Shown: piece after piece, positions 27,255 to 36,440 of the stretch
Position numbering within the stretch: position 1 is the first letter of the stretch
Layout: the number at the start of each line of letters is the position of its first letter
Assembly (NCBI GenBank): GCA_037349105.1
Contig: JAYJMM010000100.1
Coordinates: forward strand, 1,458,501 to 1,522,500
Length of the DNA: 64,000 nt
Origin: Limnomonas spitsbergensis
Taxonomy: Eukaryota; Chlorophyta; Chlorophyceae; Chlamydomonadales
Direction of reading: 5' to 3'
Position numbers and translations under genes: made by a program
Notes under the pieces: generated by a model
Database searches by the model: none
Told to the model about the DNA's origin: nothing
Seen by the model: the letters and a program-made list of their open reading frames with translations, nothing else

Positions 27255-28499
27255 GCCCCCGCTCCTCAGCGTTAAGCCTAAAGGGCATGCGCTGGGAGCC
27301 GGAAAAAGGGGTCGGTACTGGAAGAAAGAAACTTCTGGCAATATGTACACCTCAGAAGATCAAAATATCAAAGCAAATCTGCCTGGTTCAGGCCGTCCCC
27401 CGCATCTGCCTGGTTCAGGCTATATACACACATCAGCCTGGTTCAGGCTGTTTTCAAAGCAAAATCTGTACGCCCAGAACTTGTCAGTTCCCTAACACTG
27501 AAGCCTCCTAAACATCTGACTGCAATCCAGCCAGTCGGTAAAAAAAATCCCCTGAAGAAAATCCACTGCAGGAAATGTGCTGCAGGACATCCACACAAGG
27601 AAATTCATCAAAGAAAAAATTCACTGAAACCCGTGGCGGACCCTAGGTCCACCCACGGTTCTGCACACTTGACAAAGGCCTCTGGGACCCTGATCTCTCT
27701 CCGGCCTGATCGGGGCACACAGAATCCGGTACCGTCACCAGTGTCATGCTTGGTTGCAGGCAATAAAGGGTCAGAACCCATCAGAAACCCTCAGCAACCA
27801 TCAGAAAGCATCAGAAACCATCAGAAATCATCAGAAACCATCAGAAATCAGAAACTTTAAACTTCTGGAAAATATGTACGTAGAAGCTCAAATCGTCTCA
27901 GCAAATCTGCCTGGTTCGGGCCTTCTTCAAAAGAAAAAATCCACAGAGTCTCAGCTGATGCGCAATGCGCAGAATCCTACAAATCCAGGCTGTTCAGCCC
28001 ACTACTGGCTAGCAAACAGAGAAATTTTCAAAGTTATCAGGTTAAGCTAAGAACAACCGCTGCTCTCGCCCCACTGCGCCATAGCCGCCTGGTCTTCAAT
28101 GGCCACAGGAAATGTGCGCCGTAGCAGCGTGATCCGCCCCCTGCTGTGTTATCATCGCCCGAGTTGACTTATTCTCCTCGCTCATCATCTTCATAACATA
28201 TGTACTACCGTAGCCTTGCTGCTACGGTGTTTGAGAAACAAATTTTCACTATGTTGCTGCGATAGCTTTAACTCCAATCCTGCATCTTCCGTCTTCGGTC
28301 CGCTGGCTGCCGGCCCACTGCCTGCCGGGTACTAGGACAAGCCGCGCTGCGTCTGCATTTTCTGCTCTGTAGGCGCCTGCCCGCTCCTTGCCAGTTACGG
28401 CGTGGGTAACGTCACGTGCTCAGCGGCCTTGACGCTCTGGGCTCGGCCTCAGGTCTCGGTAAGCTCCGCAAGGGCTGACTCCTCCTCTTTGTTGGAAGC
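27255..28499 (-). other. Non-coding 3' part of the retroelement interior
   Basis: Between the gag-like frame and B1 on the coding strand. It contains four GCCTGGTTCAGGC hairpin motifs (27378-27450 and 27907), a palindromic GTGGCGGACCCTAGGTCCACCCAC-like stem near 27633-27656, and about eight copies of a CATCAGAAAC decamer at 27777-27852. No polymerase or recombinase motif was found. Confidence 0.7.
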
Positions 28500-29561
28500 C
28501 TAGCGCCACCTTGGCCCATCTATGGACCGCTCGCTGGGTGACATTGGCTTCTCTTCGTCCAAGGAATATCTTTCTCCAAAAAGTCTCTCCCTCCAAGAAG
28601 CCTCTCGCGCCTCCTCCTCCTCATCCGCCTCTTCCTCCTCTTCCATTTCATTCTCCTCTTCTGCCTCTTCCATCTCATTCTCCTCTTCTGCCGCATGCCT
28701 GTGATCTGTGACCAACAGGTCCCCCATTTCCAGGGCGAACTTCTCCCACAGCACCACCTGCTGCGTCAGCACAGTGATCTGCTCCTCATCGGTCATGCAC
28801 AAGTACCCTGGCACAGTGATCACGAACTTGCTCAGCTTGACCCTGGTGGCCACTGGCAGCCCTTCATAGAACATGTGCGAGACCGAGTGCCTTCTGCCAA
28901 AGTAGTCCACTGCATGCCTGGAGATATGTAGCAACTCTGCTGTGGACAGGACTCTGTGCGCAAACGCCTCTACTGTCTCCTCTGGCTTGACCTCTGGATC
29001 CAAAGCGGTCTTGACTCCCAGCTTGATGTTGGTGATCGCGGATCTCTCATCCGAGGTCGGCTTTCCCACTTCCGCCTGAACCACCTTGATCCACAAAGTG
29101 AGCAGCGAGGCCTCGCAACACTGCTCCTCTGCTGGGGCGATCCACTGCTGCCTGATCCGTTCCACTTCTCTGGCAATTCTGTTTCCTGCATGGGGCGCCG
29201 CCCTGATGGCTGCCATCAGCGGCCCCACGCTAGCTGGCTTGCTGTCCCAAAGCTTGACCAGCGACTTGATCAGCAGTGTCATAGCTGACGGCGACTGGCA
29301 CGATCCAGCTATTTCTCCGGCCACCACAGCCAGCGCTGGCTGGTCATCTGACATTGTCAGCCTGTTGTGCGATCCCCAGTGTCCACACGCCTGGCAATAT
29401 TTCCTGGCTGCAACTGCGCCTGGGTGCGACATATCCAGGACTGGCACGTTGCCTTGGATGGCTGGGATCTTGGTGACCTTGGCCACCCCTGTCAGCTGCA
29501 GGACCATCTGTTGCTGCAGCTGCAGAGTCACTCTCGCCTGCTCCCTGTCGATTCTCTTCAT
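28500..29561 (-). CDS. Gag-like capsid domain and acidic tail (3' part of the frame)
   Basis: 353 codons from an internal ATG to TAG. A zinc-knuckle-like CQACGHWGSH lies at residues 55-64 but lacks the final Cys of a CCHC box. The gag-type core is at about residues 185-290: VKPEETVEAFAHRVLSTAEL, then YFGRRHSVSHMFYEGLP, then TRVKLSKFVITVPGYLC. The tail is a Glu-rich repeat (EEENEMEEAEEENEMEE) and a Ser/Pro end. It is in the same frame as the upstream 1283 codon segment, separated by one TAA and 36 codons, so the internal ATG may not be a real start. Gag identification is by pattern only. Confidence 0.6.
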   Translation of the reverse strand: MKRIDREQARVTLQLQQQMVLQLTGVAKVTKIPAIQGNVPVLDMSHPGAVAARKYCQACGHWGSHNRLTMSDDQPALAVVAGEIAGSCQSPSAMTLLIKSLVKLWDSKPASVGPLMAAIRAAPHAGNRIAREVERIRQQWIAPAEEQCCEASLLTLWIKVVQAEVGKPTSDERSAITNIKLGVKTALDPEVKPEETVEAFAHRVLSTAELLHISRHAVDYFGRRHSVSHMFYEGLPVATRVKLSKFVITVPGYLCMTDEEQITVLTQQVVLWEKFALEMGDLLVTDHRHAAEEENEMEEAEEENEMEEEEEADEEEEAREASWRERLFGERYSLDEEKPMSPSERSIDGPRWR

Positions 29562-29669
29562 TTCTTGGTCGCTGGACTCCTGCCTGGTTCTTGGCCTACG
29601 CCTGTCCGCTCCCCTTGGCTCTGAATCCGCTGATTCTGAGCGCGATCCATATCCACCTCCTCTGCCTCC

Positions 29670-32600
29670 TTATGGACTGCGACCTGGATAGTATCTGTCG
29701 AATCTGTTGTCATCGTCCTCCCGATCTTCCCGTGATGGCTGTCTGCCTGCTCTTCCTGCGGAGCTTCTACTCCCGTCGCGCGGCTGCCTCCCGGTCTCAC
29801 TTCTGCCTGGTCTGTCGCCCGACCCGGGCCTCCAAGGATGTGCTCTGCCCGGTCCTGCCTGCCCTCTGGGCGGCTCCTGGCTTTGCCGATCCTGCTGTGC
29901 TCCCCTGCTGCATTCATCTGTTCCCCTGGGTGGCTCCTGGCTTTGCTGCCTTGGCTGTTCCCAGCTGTCTACCTGCCCCCGGGGCGGCTCCTGGCCTTGC
30001 CGATTCGGCTGTTCCCAGCTGTCTGCCTGCCCTCTGGGCGGCTCCTGGCTTTGCCGATTTGGCTGTTCCCTGCTGTCTGCCTGCCCCCTGGGCGGCTCCT
30101 GGCTTTGCCGGTACTGCTGTTCTTCACCGCTTGCTTGCCCCCTGGGCTGCCCTTGGTTCTGCCTTCCTGGCTGCGTCCCTCCTGTGTAATTCCTGGCGTA
30201 GGAATCAGATTGCGTTTCCCCTCTGGTTTCCTGCCTTCTTGGTCCACTGTTGCGCACACTGCCTACAGGCTCGTCCTGTTGTGTTCCTCTTGCTGCGCCC
30301 TCTTGCCTTTTCCTCAGGAACTCCTCGATGTAATCCACCTGGGTTTCCTGGCATGTATTCTCTTTGTCCTCGATTATGCGCAGGAGTGCATAAGAATCTT
30401 GCCTGTTTGCTCTGCGCGTTGCTACGCCTTGCTCAGCCATCCTGGCCAGCGATCGGCTAGTCAACTCCGCCCTTTCGCTGGCGGCTGGGCTACTGGCCCT
30501 GGGCTCTTCCCTGCCCCTTGGCCGCCCCCTGAGGCTTGGCTCGCTGCTGACCTCAAAAACCTCAGATCTGAGGGTTGGCGCGGTTCTTGCTTGCTGCTGC
30601 CACCTTTGGACTTCCCTGAGCTCCTCAGGCCGCTGCCCCGCTGTTTCAAATCCTTCCCATGCCTGGTCCTCCTCATCTTCTGGCTCGGATCCCGGTTCCA
30701 CCTGATTTCCTGTTACCTCATTGCACCACTCATCTGCGAAGGCCTTAACAGCCAGAGCTGCTTCGCGTCCAGCCCTTCCCTTGGATACCTGTCCAAGGGC
30801 GCTTAACAGCGTCGCCCTGTCCTGCCCTGTGTGGGGGATACCCAGCATGGCCTTTGTTGCCCATCCCCTCAGATGATGGGCCTTGAACTCCTCAATGGCT
30901 GTGACCTGGTCCTGGAAATGCAAGAACGTCCTGGAGCAAACTTGCTTCCACAGGTCTGTTGCCCACTGCAAAATTCCTGCCCAACCGATCGGTCCTTCTG
31001 ACTCCTCATTGCCGCACACTACTCCCCCAGTCCCGGAGCGCTCTGGTTCTCTAGGTCTGGTATCCTGCGCCTGTGCTGTACCTTGATAAAATCCGCGCAG
31101 GATTTCCTTGTGGCTGCCGCCTGCTCGCATCTGGCTGCTAGATCCCTCCTTGGGTGTCTGCACAGGTCTGCCCACACTGGGCGTAAACTTGGACAGCGGC
31201 GTCCCGTAGACTGTGGATCCCGCCCCTCTTTTAACCGGCACCTCCATCGGCTGCTGACGGGCACCTGTTGCGCGATTCTCCCAGATCCTGGCCAGCTCCA
31301 CATCTGCAGGCACCGCAGCATGAATTGCTACCAGGCACACATTCCTGCTGCTGCTGATGTCCACGTGTGCTGGCACCGGAGACCTGCTGCTCCTAGCTGC
31401 TTCCACGTTACTGTCAGCTGCCTTGCCTGCCATTGCCTGGCTGGACTTGCTGCAGCCGTCAGGGCCCAGACTCAGGCTAGGGCTGGCTTGACCCACTGGC
31501 CCACACGGCTCTGCTGAGCGGAGGCCCTCCTGCCTGGGCAATCTGGGCATGCACTCCTGGTGCTGCGGCGGCTGTGCCTCTTTTTTCGCCTCATGGCTGG
31601 CCTGCTCAGCCCCGTGCCCCCCGGGTAGTGCCACGTGCCATGTAACCATGGCTGTCTGCTGCAGCTGCTGCTCTTCCTCTTCCTCACTTGTAGGCAGCCG
31701 CGCCTGTAGGTTATGTTTGGCATGTTCCAAGCAATGCTTCACCATCCTCAGCTGTCTGGTCATCCTCATCTTCACTGCTATTATTGGCTGCTTGGCCACC
31801 CACAGCTGCCTGGCCATTCCTTTAAGCTTCTGCCCGTACCAATTAACCTTTTCCCTCAGCATGGGTATGGAGATTCCCTGCTCCTCTGACCCCTCAGGAT
31901 TCTCTGCCGCCTCCAGCTGTTTGCTGGCCTGCTGGGCCGCCCCTGGTTCTGATATTGGCACCTGGACCCCTCCTGGAGCTGCTGCCACTGGTGGTGTCAC
32001 AGGCCCATCCTCTTCTGGCTGGTGCATCTGCACCAGCACCGGCGCCTGCCTGTGCTCGTGGTCCTCAACCTCACTTGGGCCAACTGGTTCCTCAGCCACC
32101 TTTTGGTTCAGCTTCTGCTCCCACGGATGCAGTTGGTCCGGCTCGCAGCCGCCGGCCACCACAGGTGTCACATGGGCTGCCTCCCTTGACAAACACAAAC
32201 GTGACGCCTGCACCTGCAGTTGGCCTGGCTCACAGCCACCGATCCCTACAGGTGTCACATGAATTGCCTCCCTCTGCAAGCACCGTCGTGACGCCTGCAA
32301 CTGCAGTTGGCCTGGCTCACAGCCACCGGCCACCCCAGGTGTCACAGGAACGTCCTCCATCTGAAAACCCAGCCGTGACGCCTGCACCTGCAGTTGGCAC
32401 GGCTCGTGGCCATCGGTCACCACAGGTGTCACAGGAACTGCCTCTCTCTGCAAACACAGCCGTGACGCATGCACCTGCAGTTGGCCTGGCTCACAGTCAG
32501 CGGCCGCCACAGGTGTCACATGGGCTGCCTCCCTCGGCAAACACAGCCGTGACGCATGCACCTGCAGTTGACCTGGCTCACAGCCACCGATCCCTACAAG

Positions 32601-33521
32601 TGTCACAGGAACTGCCTCTCTCTGCAAACCCAGCCGTGATGCCTGCACCTGCAGTTGGTCTGGCTCACAGCCACCGATCCCTACAGGTGTCATAGGAACT
32701 GCCTCCATCTGTAAACACAGCCGTGATGCCTGCACCTGCAGTTGGTCTGGCTCACAGCCACCGATCCCTACAGGTGTCACAGGAACTGCCTTTCTCTGCA
32801 AACACAGCCGTGACGCCTGCACCTGCAGTTGGCTTGGCTCGCAGCCACCGGTCACTGCAGGTGTCACAGGAACCGCCTCTCTCTGCAAACCCAGCCGTGA
32901 CGCCTGCACCTGCAGTTGGCTTGGCTCGCAGCCACCGGTCACTGGTTTGGGTGAAAAAGCATTCCCTATCGGAACACAGTTGATCAGGTGCAGCTGCTCG
33001 CTAGCTACCGGGCTATCCCGCCTGGGTGGGCCGGCACTCTCTGCCGTAATACAGTTGATCAGGTGCAGCTGCTCGCTAGCTACCAGGCTATCCTGCCTGG
33101 GTGGGCCGGCACTCTCTGCCGTAACACAGTTGATCAGGTGCCTGGGACTTGGCTCACTGTCACTGCTGAGGATATCAAACATGGACCAGCCGTTGGGGGA
33201 CACCTGATTACCTGGCTGCTCCATACACCTGGTCAATGCCTCCAAGGGTGCGCGCTGCAGGGGCACAGCCAGACTGCTTAACCCCGCCTGCTCTGCGTCA
33301 CACACACTTTTCCACACTCCAGTGGCCCACTGCCCTAGCCTGTTCCCCCCTATTGGCTGAGCCAGATCCTCCTTCCTTTTTACTGGGGGCCATTCCGCAG
33401 TGGCGGCTTTTGCTTCACCCACCGCCCGCAGATCTGCAGGTTTCCTGATCACCTGACTTCCACCACGGGGCATCGTCCCGTTCTCCTTTTGAACGCACTG
33501 CGCAGCACTTGCCACTCTCAT
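29670..33521 (-). CDS. Long N-terminal repeat protein of the retroelement, ends at in-frame TAA
   Basis: 1283 codons from ATG at 33521 to TAA at 29670-29672. Residues about 125-180 hold two and a half copies of a 25-residue unit (HLINCVTAESAGPPRQ). Residues about 192-464 hold nine to ten copies of a 29-residue unit (GGCEPSQLQVQASRLCLQ with EAVPVTPV) encoded by an 87 bp tandem repeat. A central region has coiled and basic segments, and residues about 1115-1230 repeat PPRGQADSWEQPNRQSQE. The C-terminus is Arg/Asp-rich. No enzyme motif is seen. Reading continues in the same frame after the stop into the gag-like domain. With identical flanking repeats there has been little time for decay, so the TAA is either one recent mutation or a suppressible stop. 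Confidence 0.65.
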   Translation of the reverse strand: MRVASAAQCVQKENGTMPRGGSQVIRKPADLRAVGEAKAATAEWPPVKRKEDLAQPIGGNRLGQWATGVWKSVCDAEQAGLSSLAVPLQRAPLEALTRCMEQPGNQVSPNGWSMFDILSSDSEPSPRHLINCVTAESAGPPRQDSLVASEQLHLINCITAESAGPPRRDSPVASEQLHLINCVPIGNAFSPKPVTGGCEPSQLQVQASRLGLQREAVPVTPAVTGGCEPSQLQVQASRLCLQRKAVPVTPVGIGGCEPDQLQVQASRLCLQMEAVPMTPVGIGGCEPDQLQVQASRLGLQREAVPVTLVGIGGCEPGQLQVHASRLCLPREAAHVTPVAAADCEPGQLQVHASRLCLQREAVPVTPVVTDGHEPCQLQVQASRLGFQMEDVPVTPGVAGGCEPGQLQLQASRRCLQREAIHVTPVGIGGCEPGQLQVQASRLCLSREAAHVTPVVAGGCEPDQLHPWEQKLNQKVAEEPVGPSEVEDHEHRQAPVLVQMHQPEEDGPVTPPVAAAPGGVQVPISEPGAAQQASKQLEAAENPEGSEEQGISIPMLREKVNWYGQKLKGMARQLWVAKQPIIAVKMRMTRQLRMVKHCLEHAKHNLQARLPTSEEEEEQQLQQTAMVTWHVALPGGHGAEQASHEAKKEAQPPQHQECMPRLPRQEGLRSAEPCGPVGQASPSLSLGPDGCSKSSQAMAGKAADSNVEAARSSRSPVPAHVDISSSRNVCLVAIHAAVPADVELARIWENRATGARQQPMEVPVKRGAGSTVYGTPLSKFTPSVGRPVQTPKEGSSSQMRAGGSHKEILRGFYQGTAQAQDTRPREPERSGTGGVVCGNEESEGPIGWAGILQWATDLWKQVCSRTFLHFQDQVTAIEEFKAHHLRGWATKAMLGIPHTGQDRATLLSALGQVSKGRAGREAALAVKAFADEWCNEVTGNQVEPGSEPEDEEDQAWEGFETAGQRPEELREVQRWQQQARTAPTLRSEVFEVSSEPSLRGRPRGREEPRASSPAASERAELTSRSLARMAEQGVATRRANRQDSYALLRIIEDKENTCQETQVDYIEEFLRKRQEGAARGTQQDEPVGSVRNSGPRRQETRGETQSDSYARNYTGGTQPGRQNQGQPRGQASGEEQQYRQSQEPPRGQADSREQPNRQSQEPPRGQADSWEQPNRQGQEPPRGQVDSWEQPRQQSQEPPRGTDECSRGAQQDRQSQEPPRGQAGPGRAHPWRPGSGDRPGRSETGRQPRDGSRSSAGRAGRQPSREDREDDDNRFDRYYPGRSP

Positions 33522-34339
33522 CAGCCTCTTCTGCGTCGCGTATTCTGGCCCACTGCCTAGGTCTCTGCGTCCCTTTCTATTGGCTCATGGGATTAAGCTG
33601 GGTAGGCCTCGCCTTTCTGCTTTTCTGCTCACTAATTTTAATCTGGCGGAATCCTCCTTCGCCCTTTTTTCTGCTTGCTAATTTCTAATCTGGCGGAATC
33701 CTCCTTCGCCCTTTTTTCTGCTTGCTGATTTTTAATCTGGCGGAATCCTCCTTCGCCCTTTTTAGTACTTCCCACCTTTGCTGGCTGGGCTGCTTCTAGA
33801 TGGCACACGTCCCGCGTGGATGTCTCGCGTCCTACGCGGAGGTATCCTCTTGCGTAGTGTCCGTTCAGCTCTGCGGTCCTGCGGGGATCCTTTGGTACAC
33901 CCACAAAATTTCAAACCTGGATGTTCTATCCACAAGTTCACTTCTGTTAATGATGAAAGATTGGATCCACCTGATCTCAATCTGCAGTCATACAGGTAAT
34001 TATCTGCTGGATAAATCCCCAGCCAGATCTTCAAGCCTCTCCTGGACTCAACACTAAGCTGCCACTCTCAATGCACAGGGAATCAAGCTGGGTTTATAAC
34101 TCCACAACGAGATCTTCGAGCTTCTCCCCAAGGCTCTTCACAGCTGGAGTTTGCAAGATCTAATTTGGCACGAAAAGCCCAAGCAGAATGCAGCGACAGA
34201 GGTGCTTTTTCAAGCTGTCCAAGGCGAACAATTCAAAAAAAATATTCCAGGTCAGACAAGCTTAGCTTCCCTCAGCGAGGAACTCGTTGGCAAGCAGCTG
34301 ATCAGGCTGCAATACCACTTTTGTCCCTTTTGAAGGACA
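33522..34339 (-). other. 5' leader of the retroelement with 46 bp direct repeats
   Basis: On the coding strand this lies between A1 and the first ATG. 33620-33765 holds about three and a half copies of a 46-50 bp unit (TAATCTGGCGGAATCCTCC, TTCGCCCTTTTTTCTGCTTGC). The last 22 bases (34318-34339) are the exact reverse complement of 34756-34777 inside A1, leaving a possible long stem-loop at the 5' end of the transcript. Confidence 0.75.
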
Positions 34340-34976
34340 CTGAGAGCGGGGATGCTCGGGGTTGCGAAGGAACGGCGACGGAAGTGACTTTGTCCGTGGG
34401 TTTTGTCGCCGGGCGGACTCAGCTGGAAGCTGGTACGCCGAGAGCTCCTGGTCGGCTTTGCGCCTCCTGGTCTATTTAGGTGAATATCTGCTTGGGACTG
34501 CTTGCCTGATTAGTCGTCTCCGATGGACGAGTAGTCAGGGATCGGCACCGTAGGTCGCGTGCTCTTCAGGGCGAGCTCCGTAGATGGCGTCGGCTGGGGA
34601 TGTCCAGTGATATGGATGGGGCTCGCTTGTCACTTGCTTATGCTATCACCACTTTCCGTGGTGCTAGACTTGACTGAAGTGTAAGGTACTGACTTAGTGG
34701 CGAGCAAGGGCTAGTATCCGTGAGAGCTAGGCCTATACTCTTTACACCAGAGGCCTGTCCTTCAAAAGGGACAAAAGTAGTAGCTTAGGCAATTGCCGGG
34801 ATACAGGGACCCGGCAGGCCCAATTCAGAGTACAGATTATGCTAAATCACCCTGCGTAAGCGGGTTTCTAGGTCTCAGTTCAAATCAGGAGACTCCGCAG
34901 AGAAGCTGCGGAGGCTCCGCGGCCGCTAACGGCGGCTCAAACGGTTCTGTCACGTATACGGTAATATACTGTGACA
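34340..34976 (-). repeat. A1 repeat (5' end on the coding strand)
   Basis: 637 bp copy of A2. Its outer end (ACTGTGACA) is followed by GGGGG, the same as the bases before B2 at 26124-26128. Either this is a 5 bp target duplication or the insertion went into a pre-existing G run. The homopolymer does not let me tell. Confidence 0.9.
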
Positions 34977-36440
34977 GGGGGCACCGGATAACTGATACAG
35001 TAAATCGTCCACACGTTTGCAAAATGGTGTCAGATGCTGGTGAAGTCAATAATGTTACACCTCTGGGCCCACTCAAAGCTCGGCCGCGTGGGCGCCCAGA
35101 TGCTGGTGAAGTCGTGACAAATGTGAAAACAAGCACCAACTCCTGAATACTTTCCGAATGATAAAAACTACCAGAGCAAGTAAAGTACCAGCAAGGAAAG
35201 CCACTACAATTAGCTAATAAGAGAAACCACCAGAATCCTGCCTACAACGCCAGCCTAATGTCTGAGAGCTAAATGTCAAGAACATAAGCACCCCTGTGCC
35301 CTGCAAAAAATCACAGCTGCCACACTTCCTGCATATCCCCATCAGCAGGTTGGCACAATCCAGCGAAATATGCGTCACATCATACAGTATCCAAATACAT
35401 TGGTAGTACAGTCTGGCTTAACCTGTGCCGCATCGTGCTACCTTGGTAGATAAATCCGGCCTATATTGTGTCGTATCGTGCTACCTTGGCTACCGGCTAG
35501 GCCTGTTCCGTTTTGTGCCGTTTTGTACTAACATGCTCATCAGCCTGGAAGCCAGCCAATCCATTGGTAGTACAATCCGGCTTAAACTGTGCCGCAACAT
35601 GCCGTATCATGCCACCTTCAAAGCACAATCCGGCTGAAGCTGTGACGTATTGTACTGTATCGTTCTACCCCCTGGTACTACCATGCTCATCAGCCTGAAA
35701 GCCAGCCAAATTCCTGCAGACTCATCCCTTATTTCCGAGTTGGACAGCTGGGCGCCATGCGTGGCCTATACCCCTAACAGGAGGGCCCAGAGATGTCACG
35801 TTATTTACTGTCTGCATACCGATACGCTTTCCCAAGACCTCCTGAGCCAGCCTCCTCCTTGGAAATGCAATCTGGCTAACCAGCCGCCTCCTGAGCCAGC
35901 CTCCTCCTTGGTAGTACAATCTGGCTAGCCAGCCGCCTCCTTGGAAGTGCAATCTGGCTTAACCCGAGACCGCCTAGTTTCGGGGTTCCTCAACCCTCAG
36001 ACAATCTACCGATAAGCCAACCGGTAGATTGCTTGCATGTAGATTAAGGGCGGCGCTTATACCATATCCTGATGCCCACGATTAAAATCTGAAATGGAGG
36101 TTGCCGGTCTGGCGTGGTCACATTTGTTGCAGGGTGCCTCTCTTGCAGCCTTTCCTCGGCCAGCAGTGGAAGTGGCAAGGGCAGAAGCTGCAGTAGTTGC
36201 GGTCCTTCTCGGCCATCACTGCTGTATAATGCCCCCACACAGCCCGGGTAGCAGCGCCTGAACCTGATGTGTCCGAGGCTGATTACTGCTTGATGCTGCC
36301 ACTTGCTACCCTACCCCGGGCGGCAGCACCCTCGAAATCTGGATCACAGCTGTGGCCCGATCACTGCTTCAAGTGTGTCTCGCAACCTTGTCCCCGGGCA
36401 GCAGCACCACAAAACCTGGAACACCCGAGGTAGGTTTTAC
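34977..36440. repeat. Right flank: dispersed GGTAGTACAATCCGGC repeats and donor echoes
   Basis: 35020-35120 contains a 60 bp direct repeat (CAGATGCTGGTGAAGTC). 35395-35960 carries about seven copies of a 50-90 bp unit TTGGTAGTACAATCCGGCTT, AACTGTGCCGCATCGTGC; related copies occur at 53100-53280 and 61015-61130. 36003-36032 is a hairpin CAATCTACCG/CGGTAGATTG. 36140-36430 holds three echoes of the exon end at 36441 (CTGCCCGGG ... CAGCA followed by GTGATC, GTAATC or GTGATG on the minus strand). No exon of the SAP gene could be located here, although one is expected downstream. Confidence 0.6.

Larger units (their letters stand above)
26129..34976 (-). mobile_element. Split-direct-repeat retroelement (DIRS/PAT/TOC1-like), gag only
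   Basis: In plus coordinates the order is B2 (26129-26372), A2 (26372-27008), GC, B1 (27011-27254), internal (27255-34339), A1 (34340-34976). A copies are both 637 bp, B copies both 244 bp, and I see no difference between copies, so insertion was recent. Read on the minus strand, the coding strand, this is A1-internal-B1-A2-B2. That is the split direct repeat structure of PAT-type DIRS elements and of TOC1 and kangaroo from volvocine algae. Termini are TG...CA-like and flanked by five G on both sides. The internal part has one gag-like frame; no reverse transcriptase, RNase H, methyltransferase or tyrosine recombinase was found in any frame, so it is probably non-autonomous. Confidence 0.85.

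Noticed and set aside
29591..33448. Plus-strand frames of up to 322 codons (Leu/Cys/Pro-rich)
   Set aside because: Antisense shadows of the retroelement frame; repetitive and without motifs.
26129..34976. Ordinary Ty1/Ty3 LTR retrotransposon
   Set aside because: The right-hand repeat is only the A part, B occurs twice on the left, and there is no integrase, protease or reverse transcriptase frame.
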